Shown in pieces: positions 33,101 through 40,485 of a DNA stretch of 64,000 bases. The notes beneath the pieces are model-generated. The model did not search any database, was not told the origin of the DNA, and saw only the letters and a list, made by a program, of their open reading frames with translations. The stretch is from JBKBKC01 sp046294265 (GTDB taxonomy: Bacteria > Pseudomonadota > Alphaproteobacteria > Rhodobacterales > Rhodobacteraceae): positions 155,188 to 219,187 of the forward strand of contig JBKBKC010000007.1 of the NCBI GenBank assembly GCA_046294265.1, in the 5' to 3' direction. Positions within the stretch are counted from its first letter, which is position 1. Each line of letters opens with the position of its first letter. Position numbers and translations under genes: made by a program.

Positions 33101-34605
33101 CCGACCGCGCCCGCGATCTTGGACGCGACCTTGCCGATGGAGTCCGCGATGCCCTTGGCGGTCTTGCCAGCCGGGGTCTTGGGCGAGGAGGAGGACGATC
33201 CGCCCCCCGATTGGCCCCCCGATTGGCCCCCCGATTGGCCCCCTGATTGACCCCCCGGCCCGCCGGAGCCACCGCCCGTGCCTCCGCCAGCCTGCCCGCC
33301 CTGTCCGCCGCCAGAGGATCCGCCGCCACCGCTCCCGCCCGACGATCCGCCACCCGAAGAGCCACCGCCCGACGATCCGCCACCCGAAGAGCCACCGCCC
33401 GACGATCCACCGCCCGATGATCCGCCGCCGTTGCCCCCGCCCGACTCGCCCCCGCCCGACTCGCCCCCGCCCGACCCGCCGCCACCCGAATTGCCGCCGC
33501 CCCGGTTGTTGTCATCGCCGCGGTCGGCGTCCACGTCGCCCACGTCCTTCAGCGCATTCTCGATATAGGCCGAGATGACCTTCAGCACGCCCTTGGCCTT
33601 TTTCCAGTCCTTCGCCGCGACCACATCCAGCATCATCTTCAAGAGCTTGGCTCCCTGCGACCGGATTTCCTCCGGTCCGGTCTCGACCAACGCCTCCAGC
33701 ACGAACTGCTGGTCGTCCCACTGGGCGAGAACCTCTTTCTGAAGGTCGTTGTGGGGCGAACCTCCCTCATCGGGTGCTCCGGGCTTGCCGCCTTCGTCGG
33801 GTTTGGTGCCCTCGTCGGGCTTGCCGTCGCCACCCGGCGATCCGGGCAGCTGGCCCAGAATTTTTTCCAGCTTTTCGATGATCTGCGCGATGATCTTCTC
33901 GGCGTCCTTGACCTTCAGGGACTTGCTCAGCGTCTCTGCCAGCTTGACCATGACGTTCAGGGCAATCCCGATCGGGCCGAGCTTGCGCGCTTCCTGCTTG
34001 ATGATCTTGCCAAGCTCGCGCAGTTTTGCCTGCTGCGCTTCCGCCTGCTTCTTCGCCTCATCGGCGGCTTCCTTGCCGCCACCCACAGCGCCGCTCACCG
34101 CATCGCCGATCTTGCCGGCCGCGCCCCCGATGGCCCCGCCGATCTTTCCGACAGCATCAGCGATCGCACCGCCGACCGCGCCCACCGCCGCGGCCGCGCC
34201 ACCGCCGCCCTCGCCGTCATCCTCGTCGCCGTCATCCTCGTCGGTGCCGCCGCCGGGCAGGTGGATGACCACCTTCATCGGTATCCCGGCCTCTTTGAGC
34301 GTCTTTTTCAGGGCCTTCTTCAGCGCCCCCGGGATTTCTTCATCCTCGACGGTCAGGTCCAGTTGCTTGCCGTTGATCACCAACTTGCCGGCGATGCTCT
34401 TCGCGCGGCTCAGGCCTTCGAACTTGTCCTTCGCCATGTTGAACAGGGCGGGGCCGCCCTTGCGAAGGTCGGCGACAATGCCCGCCGTGCCACCCTTCGC
34501 GATCCCGGCGACGAAGTTCAACTCCTTCGTCTTGCCGATTCGCATAATGTCTTCCAGCGAAAGGCCTTTGTCGTCCTTGCCGCCCGCATCGGGTTTCTTG
34601 GCCAT
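30103..34605 (-). CDS. 1,500-aa Ala/Lys/Glu-rich helical protein with Gly/Ser linker, unknown function
   Basis: A very long cytoplasmic-type protein with no signal peptide. Residues 15-118 form a small alpha/beta domain ending VVIHLPGG. An acidic DEDDGDEDDGEGGGG run and a glycine-zipper stretch (GGAIGGAAGKIGDAVSG) follow. A PDEG-repeat linker and a helical module (about 290-355, with LVETGPEEIRSQGAKLLKMM) come next. Residues about 365-490 are a Gly/Ser low-complexity linker. About 1,000 residues of Ala/Lys/Glu heptad-like amphipathic helix complete it, resembling LEA, apolipoprotein and phasin-like sequences. It has few aromatic residues and very few Cys. GGAGG lies eight bases before the ATG. 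Possible roles are a scaffold, a surface-coating or a desiccation-type protein; none is shown. Confidence 0.85.
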   Translation of the reverse strand: MAKKPDAGGKDDKGLSLEDIMRIGKTKELNFVAGIAKGGTAGIVADLRKGGPALFNMAKDKFEGLSRAKSIAGKLVINGKQLDLTVEDEEIPGALKKALKKTLKEAGIPMKVVIHLPGGGTDEDDGDEDDGEGGGGAAAAVGAVGGAIADAVGKIGGAIGGAAGKIGDAVSGAVGGGKEAADEAKKQAEAQQAKLRELGKIIKQEARKLGPIGIALNVMVKLAETLSKSLKVKDAEKIIAQIIEKLEKILGQLPGSPGGDGKPDEGTKPDEGGKPGAPDEGGSPHNDLQKEVLAQWDDQQFVLEALVETGPEEIRSQGAKLLKMMLDVVAAKDWKKAKGVLKVISAYIENALKDVGDVDADRGDDNNRGGGNSGGGGSGGGESGGGESGGGNGGGSSGGGSSGGGSSGGGSSGGGSSGGGSSGGSGGGGSSGGGQGGQAGGGTGGGSGGPGGQSGGQSGGQSGGQSGGGSSSSSPKTPAGKTAKGIADSIGKVASKIAGAVGSLAGMIGGAIGKVLDAAARAAQALAARLAQGAQVAAQGAAEAAQAAAGAVEAAAAAAESAAQQVAEAAEQVGNAASDAVKKAGDAAQDAMNQAEDALAKAKAQAEAAAAAALKAAQAAKNAVDDTGARAAEAAAKVAEAARREADAVLGRAEQAAQKAQQAWEQAVELKDRAIDKATSEAEAVKDKAKGVVDDITSKVEQAKGKAEGVVDKIVQEAKAAAEKVGQEVADLVPDAGTIGGKLKDFVEDRKKDADSAVDTAISVVTEVAQDLAEKGKALKDEAEATVEGLKDMMGKAKEGAEAVDRKVEDLKAEAGPWAEKLIEGAKRAFEERQRQIDEENRRMTQQVDTISSGVKTLFDAVGKAAEGFIDRATDKANKAAKEAFDKGAETVKEASAEAERMKEDVERAIAAAIEAARKEAEDLKAKANAKKDEFANKAMQAPALVGEEAVRLCEEAKAAGGEAGNFFSGLIDTARGKAGKIFDEVVDKTVETKRETEGTIESILRAIEATKLSFEEQIAAQIERAKARAEQTAKDAETTLDGIKEQASEMLDGLDDDYEKLKEEAGEFAEKIAKAAVDAAKDAKKAVEDKAGEVEKEIKAIPDAIKSLVEQGKQAVEKIVNEVKDDAVKTAEDGINTATRAAEEAARKARTLKEAAEKSFEEAKKAAEDEGQKIVDEANKIIDEVKAVSDKAKGGLENFVDDMIRDIEEKARKLTETEEKAKPLGKIGDKVAEAIKKMNAQIEAEKKATEEAIKRGSDLLGAEIDTWNATLGEGKGEYRRIRAQCEAQAEQAAEVVARCETAYGNSAGVDQARAAHSKLENLKARMTNASKQVEDMGNTGTEMAKQAGQLRDDANKAGSLSKMKDQFARFIVKLEAILAEGPGIERESQAAMVACEQAEAFAKTDFETLRSQMLGAAASDEKAISAELGKARSGDEKAIRGLVESSASRLATASQMVAALDQMGGEEPLKLRVEMAKSKVRIEDMLSEAAKLYANLGSR
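33209..33256 (-). repeat. 12-bp tandem repeat encoding Gly-Gly-Gln-Ser units
   Basis: Four consecutive 12-base units of GATTGGCCCCCC (the last two with one change each) run from 33209 to 33256. On the coding strand they give GGQS repeats in the linker of the 1,500-aa protein. Unit length is a multiple of three, so copy number can change without breaking the frame. Confidence 0.85.
33341..33430 (-). repeat. 30-bp tandem repeat encoding Gly/Ser linker units
   Basis: Two perfect 30-base units, beginning GACGATCCGCCACCCGAAGA at 33341 and 33371, are followed by a degenerate third unit from 33401. They encode ten-residue SGGGSSGGGS-type blocks. Like the 12-base array nearby, they show that the linker grew by in-frame slippage or unequal exchange. 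Confidence 0.8.
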
Positions 34606-34750
34606 GAATCACTCCTCCAAAGGGATGACGCGCGCGCGCGGCGCTTGCGTGACTGCAAAATCCTGAAAGGCCCCAAATGACCCCTGTCAAATTCGTATCA
34701 CGAAGTTTTGCGCGGTCAAAACGCATTTGACCCAACGTAAGGAATACCAG
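34606..34750 (-). promoter_or_regulatory. Promoter region of the 1,500-aa gene with an operator-like palindrome
   Basis: This stretch is more AT-rich than its surroundings. It contains the perfect palindrome GGTCAAAACGCATTTGACC at 34714-34732 (arms of seven, spacer of five). On the minus strand two TTGAC-type -35 candidates lie there: TTGACC within the palindrome, and TTGACA near 34690-34685. Both are 65 to 120 bases from the start codon. The palindrome overlaps the upstream -35 candidate, a fitting place for a repressor. The regulator is unknown. Confidence 0.5.
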
Positions 34751-34752
34751 AC

Positions 34753-34780
34753 CCGGGCCGACCCCGCAGGACCGGCCCGG
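34753..34780 (-). other. Hairpin after the TRAP operon
   Basis: CCGGGCCG at 34753-34760 and CGGCCCGG at 34773-34780 form a perfect eight-base stem with a twelve-base loop, 11 bases after the binding-protein stop at 34792. No T-run follows on the minus strand, so it is a possible weak terminator or 3'-end protector. Confidence 0.5.
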
Positions 34781-34791
34781 ACCGGCCGGCG

Positions 34792-35829
34792 TCAGCCGTA
34801 GCGGTAGGGGCGGCCGGCCTTCTGCATCTGGTCGTTGTAGGTCTTGAAGATCTCGACGACGCGCGCCTTCACCGGGCTTTCCGCCGCGATCTCTTCCCAG
34901 AACGTTTCGGCCGCGGCCTCCACCGTCGCCCATTCCTCGTCAGGAATGGTGGTCAGCCCCAGCTTGGGCCCGTTCACCCGCAGGTCGGCCTCGCCGCCCC
35001 AATACCAGTGCTGGCGGTAGTAGTGCGACTGCTCGAAACACACCCGCATCAGTTCCTGCAGGTTGGGGGGCAGTTCGTTCCAGCGGTCCATGTTGGCGAA
35101 GAAATGGCCGATCCAGGCGCCCGAGATGTTGTTCGTGAGGAAATAGTTGGTCACGTTCGACCATCCGACGGTGTAAACCTCGGTGATCCCCGACCAGGCG
35201 ATCCCGTCCAGTTCGCCCGTCTGCACGGCGACCTCGATATCCTCCCAGGGCAGGGTGACCGGCACGACGCCGAACTGCGCCAGGAACCGGCCTGCGGTGG
35301 GGAAGGTAAAGACGCGCTTGCCCTTCAGGTCGGCCAGGCTGTTGATCGGGTCCTTGGTCGAGAAATGGCACGGATCCCAGGCACCCGCCGAGATATGCTT
35401 GACGCCGACCTTGGCATATTCCTCGCCCCAGATCTCGTTCAGGCCATACTTGTTGAACAGCACCGGCACGTCCAGGCTGTAGCGCAGCGCCAGCGGGAAA
35501 TAGCCGCCGAACACCGTGACCTCGGTGGGCGAGGCCATGCTGTCGTCATCCGATTGCACCGCGTCGATGGTGCCGCGCTGCATGGCCTGGAACAGCTCTC
35601 CCGTCGGGACAAGCTGGTCGGCATAGTAAAGCTCGATCTCCATCTGGCCTGCGGCGATCTTGTTGAAGGCGTCGATGGCGGGCTTCACCACCTCTTCGCC
35701 AAGGGCCGCCCCGGCATAGGTCTGCAACCGCCATTTGATCGGGGCCTGGCCCAGAACGGCGGGGGCGGCCAGCGTGGTGGCCCCGGCGGCCAATGCGCCG
35801 GTGGTCAGGAACTTGCGTCTCGTGGTCAT
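34792..35829 (-). CDS. TRAP transporter substrate-binding protein (DctP family, Tat signal)
   Basis: A 345-aa periplasmic protein. The N-terminus TTRRKFLTTGALAAGATTLAAPAVLGQA has the twin-arginine motif RRKFL at residues 4-8 and cleavage near LGQA. The mature protein has the ligand region FPTAGRFLAQFGVVPVTLPWEDIEVAVQTGELDGIAWSGITEVY, as in the 2-oxo-acid and chloroaromatic TRAP subgroup that works as dimers. The ATG at 35829 follows GGAGAGAACC. It is the last gene of an operon whose order on the minus strand is DctQ, DctM, DctP. Ligand unknown. Confidence 0.92.
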   Translation of the reverse strand: MTTRRKFLTTGALAAGATTLAAPAVLGQAPIKWRLQTYAGAALGEEVVKPAIDAFNKIAAGQMEIELYYADQLVPTGELFQAMQRGTIDAVQSDDDSMASPTEVTVFGGYFPLALRYSLDVPVLFNKYGLNEIWGEEYAKVGVKHISAGAWDPCHFSTKDPINSLADLKGKRVFTFPTAGRFLAQFGVVPVTLPWEDIEVAVQTGELDGIAWSGITEVYTVGWSNVTNYFLTNNISGAWIGHFFANMDRWNELPPNLQELMRVCFEQSHYYRQHWYWGGEADLRVNGPKLGLTTIPDEEWATVEAAAETFWEEIAAESPVKARVVEIFKTYNDQMQKAGRPYRYG

Positions 35830-35874
35830 CGGGTTCTCTCCTTGTTGGGGGGTGCCGTTCGGCGGCACCTCTGG

Positions 35875-37197
35875 TCACTTGAATTGCGCGGGCAGCCACA
35901 GCGCGATCTGGGGAAACAGCATCACCGTGGCCAGCGCCACCACCATCACCGCGACAAAGGGGATGATGGAGCGGTAGATATCCATGAGGCTGACCTCCTT
36001 CGGGGCCATGGCCCGCATGAGGAAAAGGTTATAGCCAAACGGGGGCGTCATATAGGCGATCTGGCAGGTGATGGTGTAAAGGACACCATACCACACCAGA
36101 TCGAATTCCAGCGCGCGGACCAGCGGCACATAAAGCGGCGCCACGATCACCAGCATGGCGGTGTCATCAAGGAACGTGCCCATCAGGATGAAGCTCAACT
36201 GCATCAGGATCAGCACCTCCCACCGGCCCAGATGGAACTGGTCGAGGAACAGCCCCTTCACCGCATCCACCGCGCGCAACCCGTCGAACACCGCGCCAAA
36301 GGCGAGGGCCGCGAGGATGATCCACAGGAACATGCAGGAGATTGCCAGCGTCTGGCGCGTCGCCGTCTCGAACACCGCGCGGGTCATGCGGCCCTTGAGC
36401 GTCGCCACCAACAGCGCCGCCAGCGCCCCGATCACCGAGCTTTCCACCAGCCGCGTGTAGCCCGTGACAAACGGCACCATCATCGCGAGGAAGATCCCCA
36501 CCGGCAGCAGACCGGCGGTCAGAAGACGCCATTTCTCGGCGCGTGTGACCCTGGCGCGTTCCTCCGCCGCCAGCACGGGCCCAAGTGCGGGGTTCATCCG
36601 GCAACGCAGCCAGATATAGCCCACGAACATCGCCGCCATCATCAGCCCCGGCAGGATGCCCGCCAGCCACAGGTCGGCCACCGACTGCCGCGCGATCAGC
36701 GCGTAAAGCACCAGCACGACCGAGGGCGGGATCAGGATGCCGAGGCTCGACCCCGCCTGGATCACCCCCGTCACCATCCGCTTGTCATAGCCGCGCTTCA
36801 ATAACTCGGGCAGCGCGATGGTCGCCCCGATCGCCATGCCCGCCACAGACAGCCCGTTCATTGCCGAGATCAGCACCATCAGAAAGATCGTCCCGATGGC
36901 CAGCCCCCCCGGCACCGGGCCGAACCAGACATGGAACATCCGGTAAAGATCATCCGCCAACCGGCTTTCGGCCAATACATAGCCCATGAAGATGAACATC
37001 GGCAGCGTCAGCAGCGGAAACCAGTTCATCACCTTGATGGTCTGCGCGAAGGCGAGGTCATATCCCCCCCGCTCGCCCCACAGCAGCAAAGCTGCCACCA
37101 CCGCCACGAAACCGATGATGCCGAACATCCGCTGCCCGGTCATCAGCGTGACCAGCATCGATATGAACATCAGGGCCGCGATCCAGTCGTAACTCAC
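35875..37197 (-). CDS. TRAP transporter large permease (DctM family)
   Basis: A 440-aa inner-membrane protein with about twelve segments. Landmarks are LPMFIFMGYVLAESRLADDLYRMF, GLSVAGMAIGATIALPELLKRGYDK, the IQAGSSLGILIPPSVVLVLYAL loop, and YMTPPFGYNLFLMRAMAP near the end. It is written from a GTG at 37197 that overlaps the DctQ stop (GTGA); the longer frame upstream lies within DctQ and is not credible. It teams with the 176-aa DctQ and the Tat-exported DctP. Confidence 0.9.
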   Translation of the reverse strand: MSYDWIAALMFISMLVTLMTGQRMFGIIGFVAVVAALLLWGERGGYDLAFAQTIKVMNWFPLLTLPMFIFMGYVLAESRLADDLYRMFHVWFGPVPGGLAIGTIFLMVLISAMNGLSVAGMAIGATIALPELLKRGYDKRMVTGVIQAGSSLGILIPPSVVLVLYALIARQSVADLWLAGILPGLMMAAMFVGYIWLRCRMNPALGPVLAAEERARVTRAEKWRLLTAGLLPVGIFLAMMVPFVTGYTRLVESSVIGALAALLVATLKGRMTRAVFETATRQTLAISCMFLWIILAALAFGAVFDGLRAVDAVKGLFLDQFHLGRWEVLILMQLSFILMGTFLDDTAMLVIVAPLYVPLVRALEFDLVWYGVLYTITCQIAYMTPPFGYNLFLMRAMAPKEVSLMDIYRSIIPFVAVMVVALATVMLFPQIALWLPAQFK

Positions 37198-37724
37198 GCG
37201 GCGTGCTCCGGTATCTCGTGGCCCCGCAGGCGCGCGAGGTCGCGGATCAGGAAACAGGTGCATTGCAGGATCATCAGCACGATGCCTGCCACCATCACGA
37301 TCTTGATGGGGGCCATGTAGGGCCGCCAGATGCCCGACCGCCGCTCACCATATTGCAACGCATATTGCGTGCTCTCGATGCCACCCCACAACAGGACGCC
37401 CAGATACACGAAGAGCGCAAAGATGGTGATGCAGTCCACCGCGGCCTGCGTGCGCGGGCTCCAGCGGGAATAGAACACGTCCATCCGCACCGCGCTGCCC
37501 ATCTGCATCGCATAGGCGCCGCCCAGCATGAAATAGGCCATCAGCAGGAACTGCCCGCTCTCGTCCGTCCAGATCTGCGGCACCCAGACGGCGCGGCTGA
37601 TGGCCCCGAACAAAAGCACCGCCATGAGCACGAACAAAAGATACATCGCCAACCGGCCTACGGACCGGTTCACCGCCTCGACCACGCGCAGATATAAAAG
37701 GACCGGACCCGGCATCGCCACCAT
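37194..37724 (-). CDS. TRAP transporter small permease (DctQ family)
   Basis: A 176-aa inner-membrane protein with four segments. The family pattern AVWVPQIWTDESGQFLLM-type segment is present, followed by AMQMGSAVRMDVFYSRWSPRTQ. The ATG at 37724 follows a purine run (GGGGG) at about six bases; a second ATG at 37715 is possible. The frame extends further upstream, but that part has a Cys/Pro-rich, unlikely composition. It begins the operon that runs to 34792. Confidence 0.87.
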   Translation of the reverse strand: MVAMPGPVLLYLRVVEAVNRSVGRLAMYLLFVLMAVLLFGAISRAVWVPQIWTDESGQFLLMAYFMLGGAYAMQMGSAVRMDVFYSRWSPRTQAAVDCITIFALFVYLGVLLWGGIESTQYALQYGERRSGIWRPYMAPIKIVMVAGIVLMILQCTCFLIRDLARLRGHEIPEHAA

Positions 37725-37830
37725 GTGCCCCCGTGATTGCGAAGGCCAGATTGGACAAGGGCTTGGCCGCTGGCAACCCCCCATGACCTGTCGTTTGGGG
37801 TAGGCGCGGGGCAGGTTGCCGGGGTGGGGG

Positions 37831-38220
37831 TCAGTCGTCTGTCCGGCAGAACATCGCGTGCATGAGGCCAATCACCTGGCGCACGCGCGGGTCGTGAATG
37901 GAATAATAGATCACCTTGCCCTCGCGCCGGCAGGTCACCAGCCCCTCCAGCCGAAGGCGCGCGAGTTGCTGGCTCACCGCCGCCTGCCGCTGGTCCAGCA
38001 GGTTTTCCAGTTCGGTCACCGATCGTTCGCCCTGGCCCAGATGGCAAAGGATCATCAACCGGCCCTCATGGCTCAGCGCCTTGAGGAACGCCGCGGCCTC
38101 CGCGGCGCGCGCAGCCATGTCCGCGGGCGGGGCGTCCCGAAGCTGAACGGCAGCGGGCGTCGGGGCAAGCTGATCGGTGATCATGGCGCAACGCTCCGCG
38201 GTCGGGTTGGGTTCAGACAT
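37831..38220 (-). CDS. ArsR-family regulator with SqrR/BigR-like cysteine pair
   Basis: A 129-aa winged-helix repressor. The recognition helix region is QAAVSQQLARLRLEGLVTCRREGK, followed by the wing VIYYSIHD. Cys59 (RLMILCHL) and Cys125 (MHAMFC) are 66 residues apart, the spacing of the persulfide-sensing pair Cys41/Cys107 in SqrR and the matching pair in BigR. A third Cys (11) lies near the N-terminus. The ATG at 38220 is used; the one at 38184 has a better Shine-Dalgarno (GGAG) and would give 117 aa without Cys11. It follows the YeiH-family exporter gene on the same strand by 36 bases, so the two are probably co-transcribed and it may control that operon in response to sulfane sulfur. Confidence 0.85.
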   Translation of the reverse strand: MSEPNPTAERCAMITDQLAPTPAAVQLRDAPPADMAARAAEAAAFLKALSHEGRLMILCHLGQGERSVTELENLLDQRQAAVSQQLARLRLEGLVTCRREGKVIYYSIHDPRVRQVIGLMHAMFCRTDD

Positions 38221-38256
38221 ATGCGCGCGGCTGCATCCGTGCAAGGTCACGCAGGG

Positions 38257-39297
38257 TCACGGCGCAGGATGCGGCAGCACCTGCAACCCGAAAAGCACGA
38301 TTGCCGCCAGAAACACCGTTTCGCCCAGGATCAGGGCAAGTGCCGGACGACCGACCTGCATCAGCCGTGGCAGCGAGATCTTCATGCCGACCGCCGCGAT
38401 TGCCGTCAGCAGCGCCCAGCGGGAAAGGGCGGTGGCCAGATCGGTGACGGCGGCGGGCAGAAGGCCGGTCGAATTGATCGCGGCCAGCATGAGGAAGGCC
38501 AGCACAAAGCCCGGGATCAGCGGCAGGCGGCGGCCCTCGGCCTGCCCCTGCGCGCGCAGCACGAGGGCCGCAAGCACGACCACGGGGGCCAGCGCCGTCA
38601 CCCGGATCAGCTTGACCAGCGTGGCCAGTTCCCCGGTCGGGTCATCCACCGAAAACCCGGCCCCCACCACCTGCGCCACGTCATGGATCGTGGCGCCCAG
38701 GAACAGGCCCGTGGCGCGCGTGTCCATCCCCAGCCGTGCCGTCAGGATCGGATAGAGGATCATCGCAAGGGTGGACAGAACCGTGACCCCCACCACCGCA
38801 AAGGCAAGATCACGCTCGGCCGCCTCGGCCCGCGTGCCGTCGCGGGGCAGGATTGCGGCGATGGCCATGGCGGCGGAGGCGCCGCAGATCGCTACGGCCC
38901 CCCCGGTCAGGAACCCGAAGCTGCCACCCTGTCCGCTCAGCCGGGCCACGAGGATGCCGAACCCGATGGTAAGCGCCACCCCCGCCATCACCAGCGCCAG
39001 CGCGGGCAGGCCAAGCTCCATCACCATCCCCGCCGAGATCCGCAGGCCCAAGAGCGCCACGCCCACACGCAACAGAACCCGTGCCGCGAGGTCGATGCCG
39101 GGCGAGGTCCGCGCCTCTTCTGCGAGGAAGTGCAGCGCCATGCCGATCAGGATCGCCATCAGCATCGCCGGCGCGCCGTAGTGGTCGGACAGGAACTGTG
39201 CCGCCAGCGCCGCCAGCGCCGCGATGGCGAGGCCGGGGAAATGCCTGTCCCACCACAGGCGGGTCAGGGCGGCGCGGGGGCCCGTGGCTAGGGTCAT
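38257..39297 (-). CDS. YeiH-family putative sulfate/sulfite exporter
   Basis: A 346-aa inner-membrane protein with about ten segments of the YeiH (UPF0324) family. Typical segments are GVALLGLRISAGMVMELG, TGGAVAICGASAAMAIAAILP, GATIHDVAQVVGAGF and VGMKISLPRLMQVGRPAL. The family is annotated as a sulfate exporter in sulfonate-degrading bacteria, on limited evidence. Here it sits upstream of a SqrR/BigR-like regulator and near an SsuD-like monooxygenase that would release sulfite, which supports a sulfur-oxyanion export role. Confidence 0.87.
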   Translation of the reverse strand: MTLATGPRAALTRLWWDRHFPGLAIAALAALAAQFLSDHYGAPAMLMAILIGMALHFLAEEARTSPGIDLAARVLLRVGVALLGLRISAGMVMELGLPALALVMAGVALTIGFGILVARLSGQGGSFGFLTGGAVAICGASAAMAIAAILPRDGTRAEAAERDLAFAVVGVTVLSTLAMILYPILTARLGMDTRATGLFLGATIHDVAQVVGAGFSVDDPTGELATLVKLIRVTALAPVVVLAALVLRAQGQAEGRRLPLIPGFVLAFLMLAAINSTGLLPAAVTDLATALSRWALLTAIAAVGMKISLPRLMQVGRPALALILGETVFLAAIVLFGLQVLPHPAP

Positions 39298-39346
39298 CGG
39301 GGATCACTCGGGCTGGCCGCAAAAGGGCGTCGGGCGGAAGCAGATG

Positions 39347-39376
39347 CCCCCCGCGCGCCGTGGGGCGCGCGGGGGG
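39347..39376 (-). terminator. Strong GC hairpin between the TRAP operon and the exporter gene
   Basis: CCCCCCGCGCGCC at 39347-39359 pairs perfectly over 13 bases with GGCGCGCGGGGGG at 39364-39376, with a four-base loop. It lies 20 bases after the stop of the binding protein at 39396 and upstream of the exporter gene. It has no T-run but is the most stable stem in the area, so it probably ends or trims the TRAP transcript. Confidence 0.65.
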
Positions 39377-39395
39377 CGGGGGCCGGGACGGCCCC

Positions 39396-40454
39396 TCAGT
39401 TCATGTCGGCCGCGCGGGCCGCATCGACGCGCGCCGTCGCCTCGGTCACCGCGGCGGTAAAGGCATCCAGCGTCTCCGCGCCGCCCTTCACATTAACCTT
39501 GAACCAGTCATAGACCGGGGCCGCCGCCTGCTGGAACGCGGCCTTCTCGGCCGGGGTGGGCACATAGATGTCGCCGCCCGCCGCCTTGAAATCCTCGTAG
39601 GCCTTGATCTCCTTGCGCTTGGGGCTGGCGAATGTCGCCTGCTGCAGGGCGGCGAAACCGTCCAGCACCACCTGTTTCTGGTCGTCGCTCAGGCCGGTGA
39701 AGCGCTGGTTCGACATCCACCAGAACGCGCCCATGTAGCTGTGGCCGTCCAGCGTGATGTATTTCAGGCCCGCATCGGGGAACTTCATCGACATGATGTC
39801 GGTGATCCCGTTCGCGGTCCCTTCCACCACGCCCGTCTGCAGCGAGGTGAACAGCTCGGGCCACGGGATCGGCGTGGGCGCAGCCCCCAGACCGCGCGCC
39901 AGCTCCTGCGGCAGGTCGGCGGGCACGGTGCGCATCTTCAGCCCGGCAAGATCGGCGGGGGCGACCACGCGGCGCTTGGTGTTGGCGTAGTTGCGCCAGC
40001 CCCCGGTGTTGCCCACCGTCATCAGCCGGATCGTGTCGTCGCTGTCGGCCAGCACCTTGGTCCGCAGGAAGCGCACGAAATCGCCCTGCAGCACCTCTTC
40101 GGCCACGCGGTCGTCGCTCATGAGGTAAGGCAGGTCCAGCACCTGGATATAGGGGAAAATTCCCGCCGCCCCGCCCGAGGTCGAGATGTAGATGTCGATG
40201 GAGCCATCGGCCACGCCCGCAAGGCATTCCTGCCCGGTGGCGCACAGCTGCGTGCCGATGAACAGGTCCACCGCAATGGCCCCGTTCGAGGCATTCTCGA
40301 CATAGTTCTTGAACACCACGAGGCCGTCGTAATCCTCATCCTGTTCGTTCGAGTTGGCGGTGGCGCGCAGGGTGATCGCCTGTGCGGCGGCATAGCCCGC
40401 CGTGCCCGCCAGCAGGCTGGCCAGGACCAGCGATTTCAGGGTTGTCTTGAACAT
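39396..40454 (-). CDS. TRAP transporter substrate-binding protein (DctP family, Sec signal)
   Basis: A 352-aa periplasmic protein with a Sec signal peptide cleaved near AAAQA-IT (residue 26), unlike the two Tat-exported DctP proteins in this window. Family core segments include VLDLPYLMSDDRVAEEVL, LAGLKMRTVPADLPQELARGLGAAPTPIPWPELFTSLQTGVVEGTANG with the conserved Arg that binds the carboxylate (or sulfonate), and SYMGAFWWMS. A Shine-Dalgarno sequence (GGGAGGAG) precedes ATG 40454. It ends an operon of order DctQ, DctM, DctP. I infer an anionic substrate, perhaps a sulfonate given its neighbours. Confidence 0.92.
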   Translation of the reverse strand: MFKTTLKSLVLASLLAGTAGYAAAQAITLRATANSNEQDEDYDGLVVFKNYVENASNGAIAVDLFIGTQLCATGQECLAGVADGSIDIYISTSGGAAGIFPYIQVLDLPYLMSDDRVAEEVLQGDFVRFLRTKVLADSDDTIRLMTVGNTGGWRNYANTKRRVVAPADLAGLKMRTVPADLPQELARGLGAAPTPIPWPELFTSLQTGVVEGTANGITDIMSMKFPDAGLKYITLDGHSYMGAFWWMSNQRFTGLSDDQKQVVLDGFAALQQATFASPKRKEIKAYEDFKAAGGDIYVPTPAEKAAFQQAAAPVYDWFKVNVKGGAETLDAFTAAVTEATARVDAARAADMN

Positions 40455-40485
40455 GTGGGTCTCCTCCCGTTTTGGTCGTTTCAGG

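Noticed and set aside
30436..33246. A 936-codon open frame on the plus strand, opposite the 1,500-aa gene
   Set aside because: It is the complement of a helix-rich, codon-biased gene and gives Leu/Gly/Asp-rich repeats. It lacks a good Shine-Dalgarno. The minus-strand frame is longer and has a GGAGG site, a terminator and a folded N-terminal domain similar to another gene.
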